A stretch of DNA of 5,004 bases. Source: Paracoccaceae bacterium (lineage in GTDB: Bacteria; Pseudomonadota; Alphaproteobacteria; Rhodobacterales; Rhodobacteraceae). Of the stretch, positions 1-5,004 are shown in pieces; the first letter of the stretch is position 1; each line of letters begins with the position of its first letter. Under the pieces are notes generated by a model. The model saw only the letters and a program-made list of their open reading frames with translations, ran no database searches and was not told where the DNA came from. The stretch lies in NCBI GenBank assembly GCA_007119835.1, contig SKOX01000225.1, positions 1 to 5,004 of the forward strand, written 5' to 3'. Position numbers and translations under genes: made by a program.

Positions 1-1167
1 CGCGGCCGCAAGGACGGCGCGCTGCACGAGGTCACCGCGCTGCGCCTCTCCGCCGACATCCTGAACGCGCTGAAGGACCGCTCCGGCCTGCCCGCCGACG
101 CGGTCGAGGACGTTATCTGGGGCAACGTCACCCAGGTGGGCGAGCAGGGCGGCTGCCTCGCCCGCTCCGCAGTCCTGCTCTCCTCCTTGGGTGAGACCAT
201 CCCCGGCCTCTCGATCAACCGCTTCTGCGCCTCCGGTCTCGAGGCGGTGAACCTCGCCGCCAACCAGATCCGGGCCGGCGCCGGCGAGGCCTATATCGCC
301 GGCGGCGTCGAGATGATGAGCCGCGTGCCCATGGGCTCGGACGGCGCGGCCATCGCCGCCGACCCCGAGGTAGCGATGAAGTCCTACTTCGTCCCCCAGG
401 GCATCGCCGCCGACATCATCGCGACCCGCCACGGCTTCTCCCGCGACGACGTCGACGCCTTCGCCGTCGAAAGCCAGCGCCGCGCCCACCGCGCCTGGGA
501 GGAGGGCCGCTTCGCCGGCTCCGTCGTCCCCGTGACCGACCGCAACGGCCTCGCCATCCTCGAGCGCGACGAGCACCTCCGGCCCGGTACCGACATGCAG
601 TCCCTCGGCGCCCTCTCCCCCGCCTTCAAGGAGATGGGCGAGGCCATGCCCGGCTTCGACGCCGTCGCGATCCTCCGCTATCCCGAGCTCGAGCGGGTCG
701 AACACGTCCACCACGCCGGCAACTCGTCGGGCATCGTCGATGGCGCCGCCGCGATCCTCGTCGGCACGAAGGAATGGGGCGAGCGCCACGACCTGAAGCC
801 CCGCGCCCGCATCCGCGCCACCGCCAAGGTCGGCACTGACCCGACCATCATGCTGACCGGCCCGGTGCCCGCGACCGAGAAGGTGCTCGCCGCCGCCGGC
901 ATGGGGCTAGGCGATCTCGACGTGATCGAAGTTAACGAGGCCTTCTCGGCCGTCGTCCTGCGCTTCTTCCAGGCCTTCGAGGCCGACCCCGCCCGCGTGA
1001 ACCCGAACGGCGGCGCCATCGCCATGGGCCATCCGCTCGGCGCCACCGGCGCGATGATCCTCGGGACCGCTCTCGACGAGCTCGAGCGAACGGGTGCCGG
1101 CACCGCCCTCGCCACCCTCTGCGTCGCCTCCGGCATGGGCGCGGCCACGATCATCGAGCGCGTCTGA
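1..1167 (+). CDS. fadA: Acetyl-CoA C-acetyltransferase / 3-ketoacyl-CoA thiolase (FadA/FadI type), 5' end missing
   Basis: Thiolase of fatty-acid beta-oxidation. It cleaves 3-ketoacyl-CoA with CoA to give acetyl-CoA and a shortened acyl-CoA (or the reverse acetoacetyl-CoA condensation), and acts in the cytosol. Reading frame 1 is open from base 1, so the gene enters from the left; the visible start RGRKDGALHE is the usual segment about 15 residues from the thiolase N-terminus. An ATG at 136 is internal and would remove the start of the fold. 388 codons are visible, so the full protein is about 400 residues, normal for the family. Catalytic landmarks are all present (visible-codon numbering): nucleophilic Cys76 in NRFCASGLEA, the GNSSGIVDGAAA loop, NEAF at 312-315, His344 in GHPLGATG, and the second catalytic Cys374 in LCVASGMG. 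It ends 12 bases before fadJ, in the fadI-fadJ gene order. The family is certain; the chain-length preference and the symbol (fadA, fadI or atoB) are not. Confidence 0.95.
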   Translation, partial: RGRKDGALHEVTALRLSADILNALKDRSGLPADAVEDVIWGNVTQVGEQGGCLARSAVLLSSLGETIPGLSINRFCASGLEAVNLAANQIRAGAGEAYIAGGVEMMSRVPMGSDGAAIAADPEVAMKSYFVPQGIAADIIATRHGFSRDDVDAFAVESQRRAHRAWEEGRFAGSVVPVTDRNGLAILERDEHLRPGTDMQSLGALSPAFKEMGEAMPGFDAVAILRYPELERVEHVHHAGNSSGIVDGAAAILVGTKEWGERHDLKPRARIRATAKVGTDPTIMLTGPVPATEKVLAAAGMGLGDLDVIEVNEAFSAVVLRFFQAFEADPARVNPNGGAIAMGHPLGATGAMILGTALDELERTGAGTALATLCVASGMGAATIIERV

Positions 1168-1173
1168 AGGAGG
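1167..1173 (+). promoter_or_regulatory. Ribosome-binding site of fadJ
   Basis: AAGGAGG is a perfect Shine-Dalgarno sequence, 6 bases before the ATG at 1180. Its first base is the last base of the thiolase TGA stop, so ribosomes finishing the thiolase end right on the fadJ loading site. This fits coupled translation and fixes the fadJ start. Confidence 0.85.
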
Positions 1174-1179
1174 CCAGCC

Positions 1180-3378
1180 ATGACCGTCTTCCACTACGAC
1201 CTTGACACCGACGGCGTCGCCACCATCGCCTGGGACCTGCCTGGCCGCTCGATGAACGTGCTCGACGAGGCTGGCCTCCGCGAGTTCGGCGCCTGCATCG
1301 ACCGCGCCCTCGGCGACGATACCTGCCGCGGAATCGTCATCACCAGCGCCAAGGCCGACTTCGCCGGCGGCATGGACCTCAACCTCATTGCCCAGATGAA
1401 GGAAACGGCCGGTGACGACCCCGCCCGCGGCCTCTTCGACGGCCTGATGACGCTCCACGGCCTCCTGCGCAAGATCGAGCGCGCCGGCATGGACGACAGG
1501 AACCGCGGCGGCAAGCCCGTCGCCTGGGCTTCGCCCGGCCTCTCGGCGGGCATCGGCACCGAGATCGGCCTCGCCTGCCACCGTCGCTTCGTCGCGGGCC
1601 AGCCGAAAGCGCGCATCGGCCTGCCGGAGATCCTGGTCGGCATCTTTCCCGGCGCGGGCGGCACCACCCGTGTCGCCCGGATGCTCGGGCTCATGGCGGC
1701 CGCGCCCATCCTCCTCGAGGGCAAGATGCTGTCGCCGAAGGCGGCGAAGTCCGCCGGCCTGATCGACGAGGTCGTCGACCCGGACCAGCTCCTCGCCGCG
1801 GCCAGGGCCTGGGTACTCGGCGCCTCGGATGCCGACATCGTCAAGCCGTGGGACCAGAAGGGCTTCAAGTTCCCCGGTGGCGCGCCCTACCACCCCGCAG
1901 GCTTCATGGCCTTCGTCGGCGCCAACGCCATGGTGCACGGCCGCACCCAGGGTGTCTATCCGGCGGTCAAGGCGATGCTCTCGGCGATCTACGAAGGCGC
2001 GCAAGTGCCCTTCGATGTCGCCCTCCGGATCGAGGCCCGCTGGTTCACCTCCATCCTGATGAACCCGTCGTCCTCGGCAATGATCCGGTCGCTCTTCGTC
2101 AACAAGCAGGCGCTCGAGAAGGGTGCGGTGCGGCCCGAGGCGCCGGACCAGAAGGTCGCAAGGCTCGGCCTCCTCGGCGCCGGCATGATGGGCTCAGGCA
2201 TCGCCTACGTCGCCGCGCAGGCGGGGATCGAGGTCGTTCTGATCGACCGCGACCAGGAGGCGGCGGACCGCGGCAAGGCCCAGGTCGCGTCGATCCTCGA
2301 CGACGGGCTGAAGCGCAGGAAGGTCACGGAGGACAAGAAGGCAGAGACGCTCGCGCGGATCACCGCCACTCCGGACTACGGGGCGCTCGCGGGCTGCGAC
2401 CTCGTGATCGAGGCGGTGTTCGAGGATCCCGGCGTGAAGGCTGAAGCGACGCGGGTCGCCGAGCAGCACCTGCCCTCCGACGCGATCTTCGCCACCAACA
2501 CCTCGACCCTGCCGATCGGCGACCTCGCCCGGGCGTCACGGAACCCGGAGCAGTTCATCGGCATCCACTTCTTCTCTCCCGTCCACAAGATGATGCTGGT
2601 CGAGATCATCCGCGGCCGCGAGACCGGCGACCGCGCCGTTGCCAAGGCGCTCGACTTCGTCCGCCAGATCCGCAAGACACCGATCGTCGTCGGCGACGCC
2701 CGCTTCTTCTACGCAAACCGCTGCATCATCCCCTACCTCAACGAAGGCATGCGCATGGTCGCCGAAGGGATCGCGCCGCCCCTCGTGGAGAATGCGGCGC
2801 GGCAGCTCGGCCTTCCGCTCGGCCCGCTGCAGCTCGTCGACGAGACCTCGATCGACCTCGGCGTCAAGATCGCCCGCGCGACCAGGGCGGCCCTCGGCGC
2901 AGCCTATCCCGAGAGCCCGTCGGACGACGTGCTCGAGACGCTCGCGGGGTTGGGGCGGCTCGGCCGCAAGGCCAAGGCGGGCTTCTACGCCTACGACGAG
3001 AAGGGCAAGCGCACCGGCCTCTGGCCGGGGCTGCGGGAGCATTACCCGCCCGTCGCCGAGCAGCCGTCGCTGCAGGAGGTCCAGCACCGGCTCGCCCTCA
3101 TCCAGGCGCTCGAGGCGGTCCGGGCGCTCGAGGAGGGCGTGCTGAGCGACATACGCGAGGGCGACGTCGGCGCGATCCTCGGCTGGGGTTTCATGCCCTG
3201 GTCGGGCGGCCCGTTCGCCTGGCTCGACCTCCTCGGCGCCGCGCGTGCCGTGGAGATCAGCGACGGGCTGGCGCGAAGGCATGGCGAACGGTTCGAGCCG
3301 CCGCGGCTTCTTCGCGATCTCGCGGAGCGTGGAGAGTCCTTCTATAGTCGCTTTCGTCCACGCGAGGTTACGGCCTAA
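1180..3378 (+). CDS. fadJ: Fused enoyl-CoA hydratase / 3-hydroxyacyl-CoA dehydrogenase (FadJ-type beta-oxidation alpha subunit)
   Basis: Bifunctional or trifunctional beta-oxidation enzyme of 732 residues, a normal length for FadJ/FadB. It hydrates trans-2-enoyl-CoA to L-3-hydroxyacyl-CoA and oxidises that with NAD+ to 3-ketoacyl-CoA for the thiolase encoded just upstream. Residues about 1-190 are the crotonase domain: oxyanion-hole segment FAGGMDL (61-67), catalytic Glu128 in GIGTEIGLAC and Glu150 in IGLPE, followed by PGAGGTTR. Residues about 190-320 form the linker typical of this family (QGVYPAVKAMLSAIYEG). The NAD-binding domain starts near 327 with GAGMMG (333-338) and the nucleotide-ribose Asp356. 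Dehydrogenase active-site residues are Ser442 in NTSTLPI, His463 in GIHFFSPVHK, Glu475 and Asn513. Two C-terminal helical 3HCDH domains follow (about 507-604 and 635-725, with GWGFMPWSGGP). No frameshift or missing catalytic residue is seen. Epimerase activity is known in FadJ/FadB relatives but cannot be confirmed from sequence. Confidence 0.96.
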   Translation: MTVFHYDLDTDGVATIAWDLPGRSMNVLDEAGLREFGACIDRALGDDTCRGIVITSAKADFAGGMDLNLIAQMKETAGDDPARGLFDGLMTLHGLLRKIERAGMDDRNRGGKPVAWASPGLSAGIGTEIGLACHRRFVAGQPKARIGLPEILVGIFPGAGGTTRVARMLGLMAAAPILLEGKMLSPKAAKSAGLIDEVVDPDQLLAAARAWVLGASDADIVKPWDQKGFKFPGGAPYHPAGFMAFVGANAMVHGRTQGVYPAVKAMLSAIYEGAQVPFDVALRIEARWFTSILMNPSSSAMIRSLFVNKQALEKGAVRPEAPDQKVARLGLLGAGMMGSGIAYVAAQAGIEVVLIDRDQEAADRGKAQVASILDDGLKRRKVTEDKKAETLARITATPDYGALAGCDLVIEAVFEDPGVKAEATRVAEQHLPSDAIFATNTSTLPIGDLARASRNPEQFIGIHFFSPVHKMMLVEIIRGRETGDRAVAKALDFVRQIRKTPIVVGDARFFYANRCIIPYLNEGMRMVAEGIAPPLVENAARQLGLPLGPLQLVDETSIDLGVKIARATRAALGAAYPESPSDDVLETLAGLGRLGRKAKAGFYAYDEKGKRTGLWPGLREHYPPVAEQPSLQEVQHRLALIQALEAVRALEEGVLSDIREGDVGAILGWGFMPWSGGPFAWLDLLGAARAVEISDGLARRHGERFEPPRLLRDLAERGESFYSRFRPREVTA

Positions 3379-3385
3379 AAAGGGG
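3379..3385 (+). promoter_or_regulatory. Ribosome-binding site that decides the lipoprotein start
   Basis: AAAGGGG lies directly after the fadJ TAA stop and 8 bases before the ATG at 3394. This spacing supports ATG 3394 over the in-frame GTG at 3385, whose first base is the last base of this motif and which would therefore have no upstream site. Confidence 0.6.
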
Positions 3386-3393
3386 TGCGGCGC

Positions 3394-3843
3394 ATGGGGC
3401 TCGCGAGTGCGACGGCCGCGCGGACCCGGACGCCTCGGGCGGCGTGTCGTCGCGGCGTTGCGGCACGGACCGTGCTGGCGCTGGCAGGCTGCCTCGCGCT
3501 GGTGGGCTGCGGCGCCGGACGCGAGGCGTCGCGCGGCGACGAGGGCTGGGCGCGGCTGCTGGAGAACCGCGCCTGGATCGAGGAGGGCGCAGCAGCGCCC
3601 GGCACGACCCGGGCCTGGATGAGCGGCGGCCAGCTGATGACCGCCAGCTGCTGGGAAGAGCCGAGGTTCGCACCGTGGCGCTGGACCGGTGACACCACCT
3701 TCGAGTGGCGTGAAGGAGAGCGGGCGGTGCGGGCGGAAGTCGCCATGGTCGGTCCCGACGAGCTTGTCCTGATGCTCGGCACGGGGGTCGTGGCGGAAAC
3801 CAGGCGCTACCAGTCGGCCGAGGTCGTGGGCGACCCCTGCTGA
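3394..3843 (+). CDS. Small predicted lipoprotein of unknown function
   Basis: A 149-residue protein that I do not recognise as a named family. The N-terminus is a rather long, Arg-rich n-region (last charge Arg25), then a hydrophobic stretch TVLALAGCLAL, then lipobox L36-V37-G38-C39. This predicts signal peptidase II cleavage and lipidation of Cys39. An alternative lipobox L30-A31-G32-C33 matches the consensus better but leaves too short a hydrophobic core. The mature part (about 110 residues) is Trp- and Glu-rich, with alternating hydrophobic segments (PWRWTGDTTFEWREGER; ELVLMLGTGVV) suggesting a small beta-sandwich or lipocalin-like barrel. Cys86 (ASCWEE) and the final residue Cys149 could form a disulfide in the periplasm. 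Its start is 15 bases after the fadJ stop with no terminator between, so co-transcription with the fad genes is likely. Codon use looks like its neighbours. Existence and secretion are fairly secure; function is unknown. Confidence 0.75.
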   Translation: MGLASATAARTRTPRAACRRGVAARTVLALAGCLALVGCGAGREASRGDEGWARLLENRAWIEEGAAAPGTTRAWMSGGQLMTASCWEEPRFAPWRWTGDTTFEWREGERAVRAEVAMVGPDELVLMLGTGVVAETRRYQSAEVVGDPC

Positions 3844-3852
3844 GGGCCGCCC
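3828..3852. terminator. Weak hairpin at the convergent gene junction, possible bidirectional terminator
   Basis: GGGCG (3828-3832) pairs with CGCCC (3848-3852). An inner CCC/GGG stem (3835-3837 with 3844-3846) surrounds a 6-base loop that contains the lipoprotein stop codon. There is an AC/C internal loop and no T tract on either side, so this is not a classical intrinsic terminator. It sits between two converging genes whose stops are 16 bases apart, the only place a shared terminator could lie. It may be chance in such GC-rich DNA. Confidence 0.25.
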
Positions 3853-3859
3853 GCGACCT

Positions 3860-4651
3860 TCAGAAGCGCACGCTCAGGCCGATCCGTCCGATCTGCCCCG
3901 AGTTGCGGAAGCGGTAGTCGAGCCCCTCGCCCGCAAAGATCGTTTCGTCGCGCCCGCGGATCGTGACGTCGCGCAGGTTGAAGTGCATCACCTCCGCCCG
4001 GAGGCCCAGCGCGGCGCCGATGCGCCGTTCGATGCCGGCGCCGACGATATAGCCGGTGCGCGTGCCCCGGGTGCTGTGGTCGGGCAGGCTGTAGCCGTCG
4101 ACGACGCCCGGGATGACGAGATTCGGCAGGTCGAGGGTGAAGCGGTTGGTGACGCGGCCGGCCGCAAGACCCCCCGTGGCGTAGAGGAGCGTCGGGCCGA
4201 AGGCGTAGCCGGTCCGCAGCCGCAGCGTGGACAGCCGGTCGAACTCGGTGAGGTAGCTGGTGTTCGTCTCGACGCCGTTGAAAAGCGGGTCGGGGTTCGG
4301 ATCGATGCGGCTGAAGCGGTGACGCACGCTCGTGTCGGCAATCCCAAGATCGGCCTCGACACCGAAGACGAAGGCGTCTCGCTGCAGGTTGTAGCCCAAT
4401 CCGATGCCGCCGAACGGCCCCACCTCGGTCCCCCGCTGCTCGAGCGGGAAGAGGCCGTTCTCGACGTCGAGCGTGATAAGCGGCCCTTGGAACGCGTCCC
4501 GACGGGCGCGGCCATCGCTCCACAATCCGCCGGCAAAGATCGTCGCATAGGGCCCGGACCAGTCGGTGCCGCCGGCGCGCAGACTCTGCGCCACAGCGGG
4601 GTGCACCGCGGCAGCGGTCATGAAAGCGGCCAGCGCCAGGCGCAGAAGCAT
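3860..4651 (-). CDS. Outer-membrane beta-barrel protein (OmpA-like / Omp25-RopB type, porin-family small barrel)
   Basis: A 263-residue secreted protein, probably in the outer membrane. Residues 1-21 are a classical signal peptide ending in A19-V20-A21, with cleavage before Gln22. The mature chain opens with WSGPYATIFAGG, the first-strand motif of 8-stranded Omp25/RopB-like barrels. Further amphipathic strands follow: GPFGGIGLGYNLQ and AFVFGVEADLGIA (about 79-105), STLRLRTGYAFG and TLLYATGGLAAGRV (about 141-167), GYIVGAGIERRIG and LGLRAEVMHFNLRDVTI (about 200-231), and a last strand QIGRIGLSVRF. The C-terminal Phe263 is the usual signal for the BAM assembly machinery. Long polar segments (about 43-75, 108-139, 170-197) would be extracellular loops. 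A CAGGAGG site 5 bases upstream supports the ATG at 4651. It converges on the lipoprotein gene and diverges from the gene at 4886. The barrel class is confident; no transported substrate or ligand can be inferred. Confidence 0.9.
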   Translation of the reverse strand: MLLRLALAAFMTAAAVHPAVAQSLRAGGTDWSGPYATIFAGGLWSDGRARRDAFQGPLITLDVENGLFPLEQRGTEVGPFGGIGLGYNLQRDAFVFGVEADLGIADTSVRHRFSRIDPNPDPLFNGVETNTSYLTEFDRLSTLRLRTGYAFGPTLLYATGGLAAGRVTNRFTLDLPNLVIPGVVDGYSLPDHSTRGTRTGYIVGAGIERRIGAALGLRAEVMHFNLRDVTIRGRDETIFAGEGLDYRFRNSGQIGRIGLSVRF

Positions 4652-4656
4652 CGTTG

Positions 4657-4663
4657 CCTCCTG
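4657..4663 (-). promoter_or_regulatory. Ribosome-binding site of the outer-membrane protein gene
   Basis: On the - strand this reads CAGGAGG, 5 bases before the ATG (4651-4649). It is a near-perfect Shine-Dalgarno sequence and fixes the start. GAGGC within and just after it (+ coordinates 4660-4656) can pair with an upstream leader GCCTC (4696-4692), so access to the site could be modulated by RNA structure. Confidence 0.8.
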
Positions 4664-4666
4664 TAT

Positions 4667-4690
4667 AAAAAAGGGCCGATTGTGCCGGCC
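4667..4690 (-). terminator. Terminator-like hairpin with T6 tract in the leader of the outer-membrane protein gene
   Basis: Read on the - strand, GGCCG (4690-4686) pairs with CGGCC (4678-4674). The stem can be extended by one G-U pair, leaving a 5-base loop. After one C comes TTTTTT (4672-4667). A GC stem followed by six Ts is the intrinsic-terminator pattern, though a 5-6 bp stem is short. It ends about 16 bases before the start codon, inside the presumed 5' leader, so it is more likely an attenuator or a leader-RNA 3' end than the end of an upstream gene; no - strand gene is visible between here and 5004. Structure seen; function inferred. Confidence 0.45.
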
Positions 4691-4716
4691 TGAGGCTCGA
4701 GAAGGTGCATCGGACA

Positions 4717-4726
4717 GCGTTAACGC
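4717..4726. promoter_or_regulatory. Perfect 10-base palindrome, candidate operator
   Basis: GCGTTAACGC equals its own reverse complement. It lies in the divergent intergenic region, 66 bases upstream of the outer-membrane protein start and about 160 bases upstream of the gene at 4886. TTAA-centred sites are rare in DNA this GC-rich, which favours a protein-binding role, but no regulator can be named. Confidence 0.35.
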
Positions 4727-4741
4727 GCGGTGAAGACCGCG
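4720..4741 (+). repeat. TTAAC-linked CGCGG/CCGCG dyad, copy 1
   Basis: TTAAC, one base (G), CGCGG (4726-4730), six bases (TGAAGA), CCGCG (4737-4741). The two arms extend to a perfect 6-bp inverted repeat, CGCGGT with ACCGCG, around a 4-base GAAG centre. The TTAAC half overlaps the palindrome at 4717-4726. A second copy with the same order and orientation starts at 4802. Confidence 0.45.
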
Positions 4742-4801
4742 TGGCGCTCGCTAACCTTCTTGCGGATTTCCCTCGCCTTCGCGGGGAGAACCGGGCGCGG
4801 C

Positions 4802-4821
4802 TTAACCCGCGGGCAACCGCG
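4802..4821 (+). repeat. TTAAC-linked CGCGG/CCGCG dyad, copy 2
   Basis: TTAAC, one base (C), CGCGG (4808-4812), four bases (GCAA), CCGCG (4817-4821). The first 11 bases match copy 1 at 10 positions. The copy also contains the perfect palindrome CCCGCGGG (4806-4813), and it lies within a wider 7-bp dyad GGCGCGG (4794-4800) with CCGCGCC (4817-4823). It sits 64 bases before the start at 4886, a normal distance for an operator of that gene. Confidence 0.45.
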
Positions 4822-4871
4822 CCGCGCGCAGGGTTCGCACCTCTGCGGCCTAGGGTCGAGACCGGGCAAGC

Positions 4872-4877
4872 GAGGGG
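4872..4877 (+). promoter_or_regulatory. Ribosome-binding site of the right-edge gene
   Basis: GAGGGG lies 8 bases before the ATG at 4886, a usual Shine-Dalgarno distance. It supports ATG 4886 as the start; an immediately following in-frame GTG at 4889 is the only close alternative. Confidence 0.55.
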
Positions 4878-4885
4878 ACGACCCC

Positions 4886-5004
4886 ATGGTGAGCATCGCG
4901 AGCGACGGCCCGGGAGGGCTTCAGCGCCTCTCCGCGCTCTGGCAGGAGACGATCGAGTATTTCGTGCCCGACGAGATGGCGCGGGACCGGGATCTCCACA
5001 ACCG
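4886..5004 (+). CDS. N-terminus of an unidentified protein, cut by the window edge
   Basis: Open from ATG 4886 to the end of the window: 39 full codons plus the first two bases of an Arg codon. The visible chain starts MVSIASDGPGGLQRLSALWQ and continues with ETIEYFVPDEMARDRDLHN. It has no signal peptide and no membrane segment yet. A hydrophilic, probably helical start with a W...T...FVP...DR pattern resembles, from memory, the cytoplasmic lead-in of alphaproteobacterial membrane sensor kinases or cyclases, but this is a weak impression and no domain can be assigned. It is divergent from the outer-membrane protein gene and would share the intergenic region with it. That it is a real gene is supported by the ribosome-binding site and the uninterrupted frame. 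Confidence 0.6.
   Translation, partial: MVSIASDGPGGLQRLSALWQETIEYFVPDEMARDRDLHN

Noticed and set aside
907..2004. 365-codon open frame on the - strand across the thiolase/fadJ junction
   Set aside because: It is antisense to two well-supported enzymes. Its translation is rich in Arg, Gly, Ala, Val and Glu with no recognisable motif. Such long antisense frames are a normal by-product of G/C-rich third codon positions.
2536..3282. 248-codon open frame on the - strand inside fadJ
   Set aside because: Same reason: it is antisense to the conserved dehydrogenase domains, has low-complexity charged composition, and has no convincing start context.
3385..3387. GTG as the lipoprotein start
   Set aside because: It overlaps the only plausible Shine-Dalgarno sequence (AAAGGGG) and adds just three residues; ATG at 3394 has correct spacing.
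3448..3465. Arg-Arg pair in the lipoprotein signal region as a twin-arginine export motif
   Set aside because: The context CRRGVAA lacks the hydrophobic residues required after the second Arg position (RRxFL-like), so Sec export is more likely.
3807..4523. 238-codon - strand open frame overlapping the outer-membrane protein gene in another frame
   Set aside because: The translation is dominated by Arg, Pro and Ala, the typical shifted-frame product of a GC-rich gene. It lacks a signal peptide or known domain.
4664..4669. Sequence reading TTTATA/TATACA on the - strand as a -10 box for the outer-membrane protein gene
   Set aside because: A start site about 7 bases downstream would fall in or after the ribosome-binding site and leave the mRNA without a usable leader. 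The T run is better explained by the adjacent hairpin.
3983..4693. 236-codon + strand open frame antisense to the outer-membrane protein gene
   Set aside because: The - strand frame has a signal peptide, barrel strands, a terminal Phe and a strong ribosome-binding site; the + strand frame has none of these and its translation is low-complexity.
4851..4856. TAGGGT as a -10 promoter element for the gene at 4886
   Set aside because: It fits a loose TANNNT pattern, but no acceptable -35 lies about 17 bases upstream, so it is not reported as a promoter.

Overview
This 5,004-base window is very GC-rich (I estimate about 70 %, not computed). It looks like a stretch of an alphaproteobacterial chromosome, most plausibly Rhodobacterales or a near relative. 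That placement is inferred from the subtype of the fused beta-oxidation enzyme, the Omp25/RopB-like small outer-membrane barrel, and the strong G/C bias at third codon positions. No tRNA, rRNA, CRISPR array, insertion sequence or other mobile element is visible.

Layout. (1) Bases 1-3378 hold two beta-oxidation genes on the + strand: a thiolase cut off by the left edge, then a complete fadJ-type trifunctional enzyme (enoyl-CoA hydratase plus 3-hydroxyacyl-CoA dehydrogenase). They are 12 bases apart and the second has a perfect Shine-Dalgarno sequence. Together they carry out the last three steps of each beta-oxidation cycle: FadJ hydrates and oxidises enoyl-CoA, and the thiolase cleaves the resulting 3-ketoacyl-CoA. 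(2) Fifteen bases after fadJ starts a small predicted lipoprotein of unknown function (3394-3843), probably on the same transcript. (3) A convergent gene on the - strand (3860-4651) encodes a secreted outer-membrane beta-barrel protein; the gap between the two stop codons is only 16 bases. (4) A 234-base divergent intergenic region (4652-4885) separates the barrel gene from the start of a + strand gene (4886 onward) cut by the right edge, of which only 39 codons are visible.

The coding content is ordinary housekeeping metabolism plus envelope proteins, and I found no evidence of a novel multi-gene system. The least explained DNA is the divergent intergenic region. It holds two copies, 82 bases apart, of a TTAAC-linked CGCGG/CCGCG dyad, one overlapping a perfect 10-base palindrome. 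It also holds a terminator-like hairpin with a T6 tract (read on the - strand) just upstream of the barrel gene's ribosome-binding site, in a leader that could also pair with that site. These are the best candidates for regulatory follow-up. Several long antisense ORFs across the fad genes are judged to be artefacts of high-GC coding sequence.
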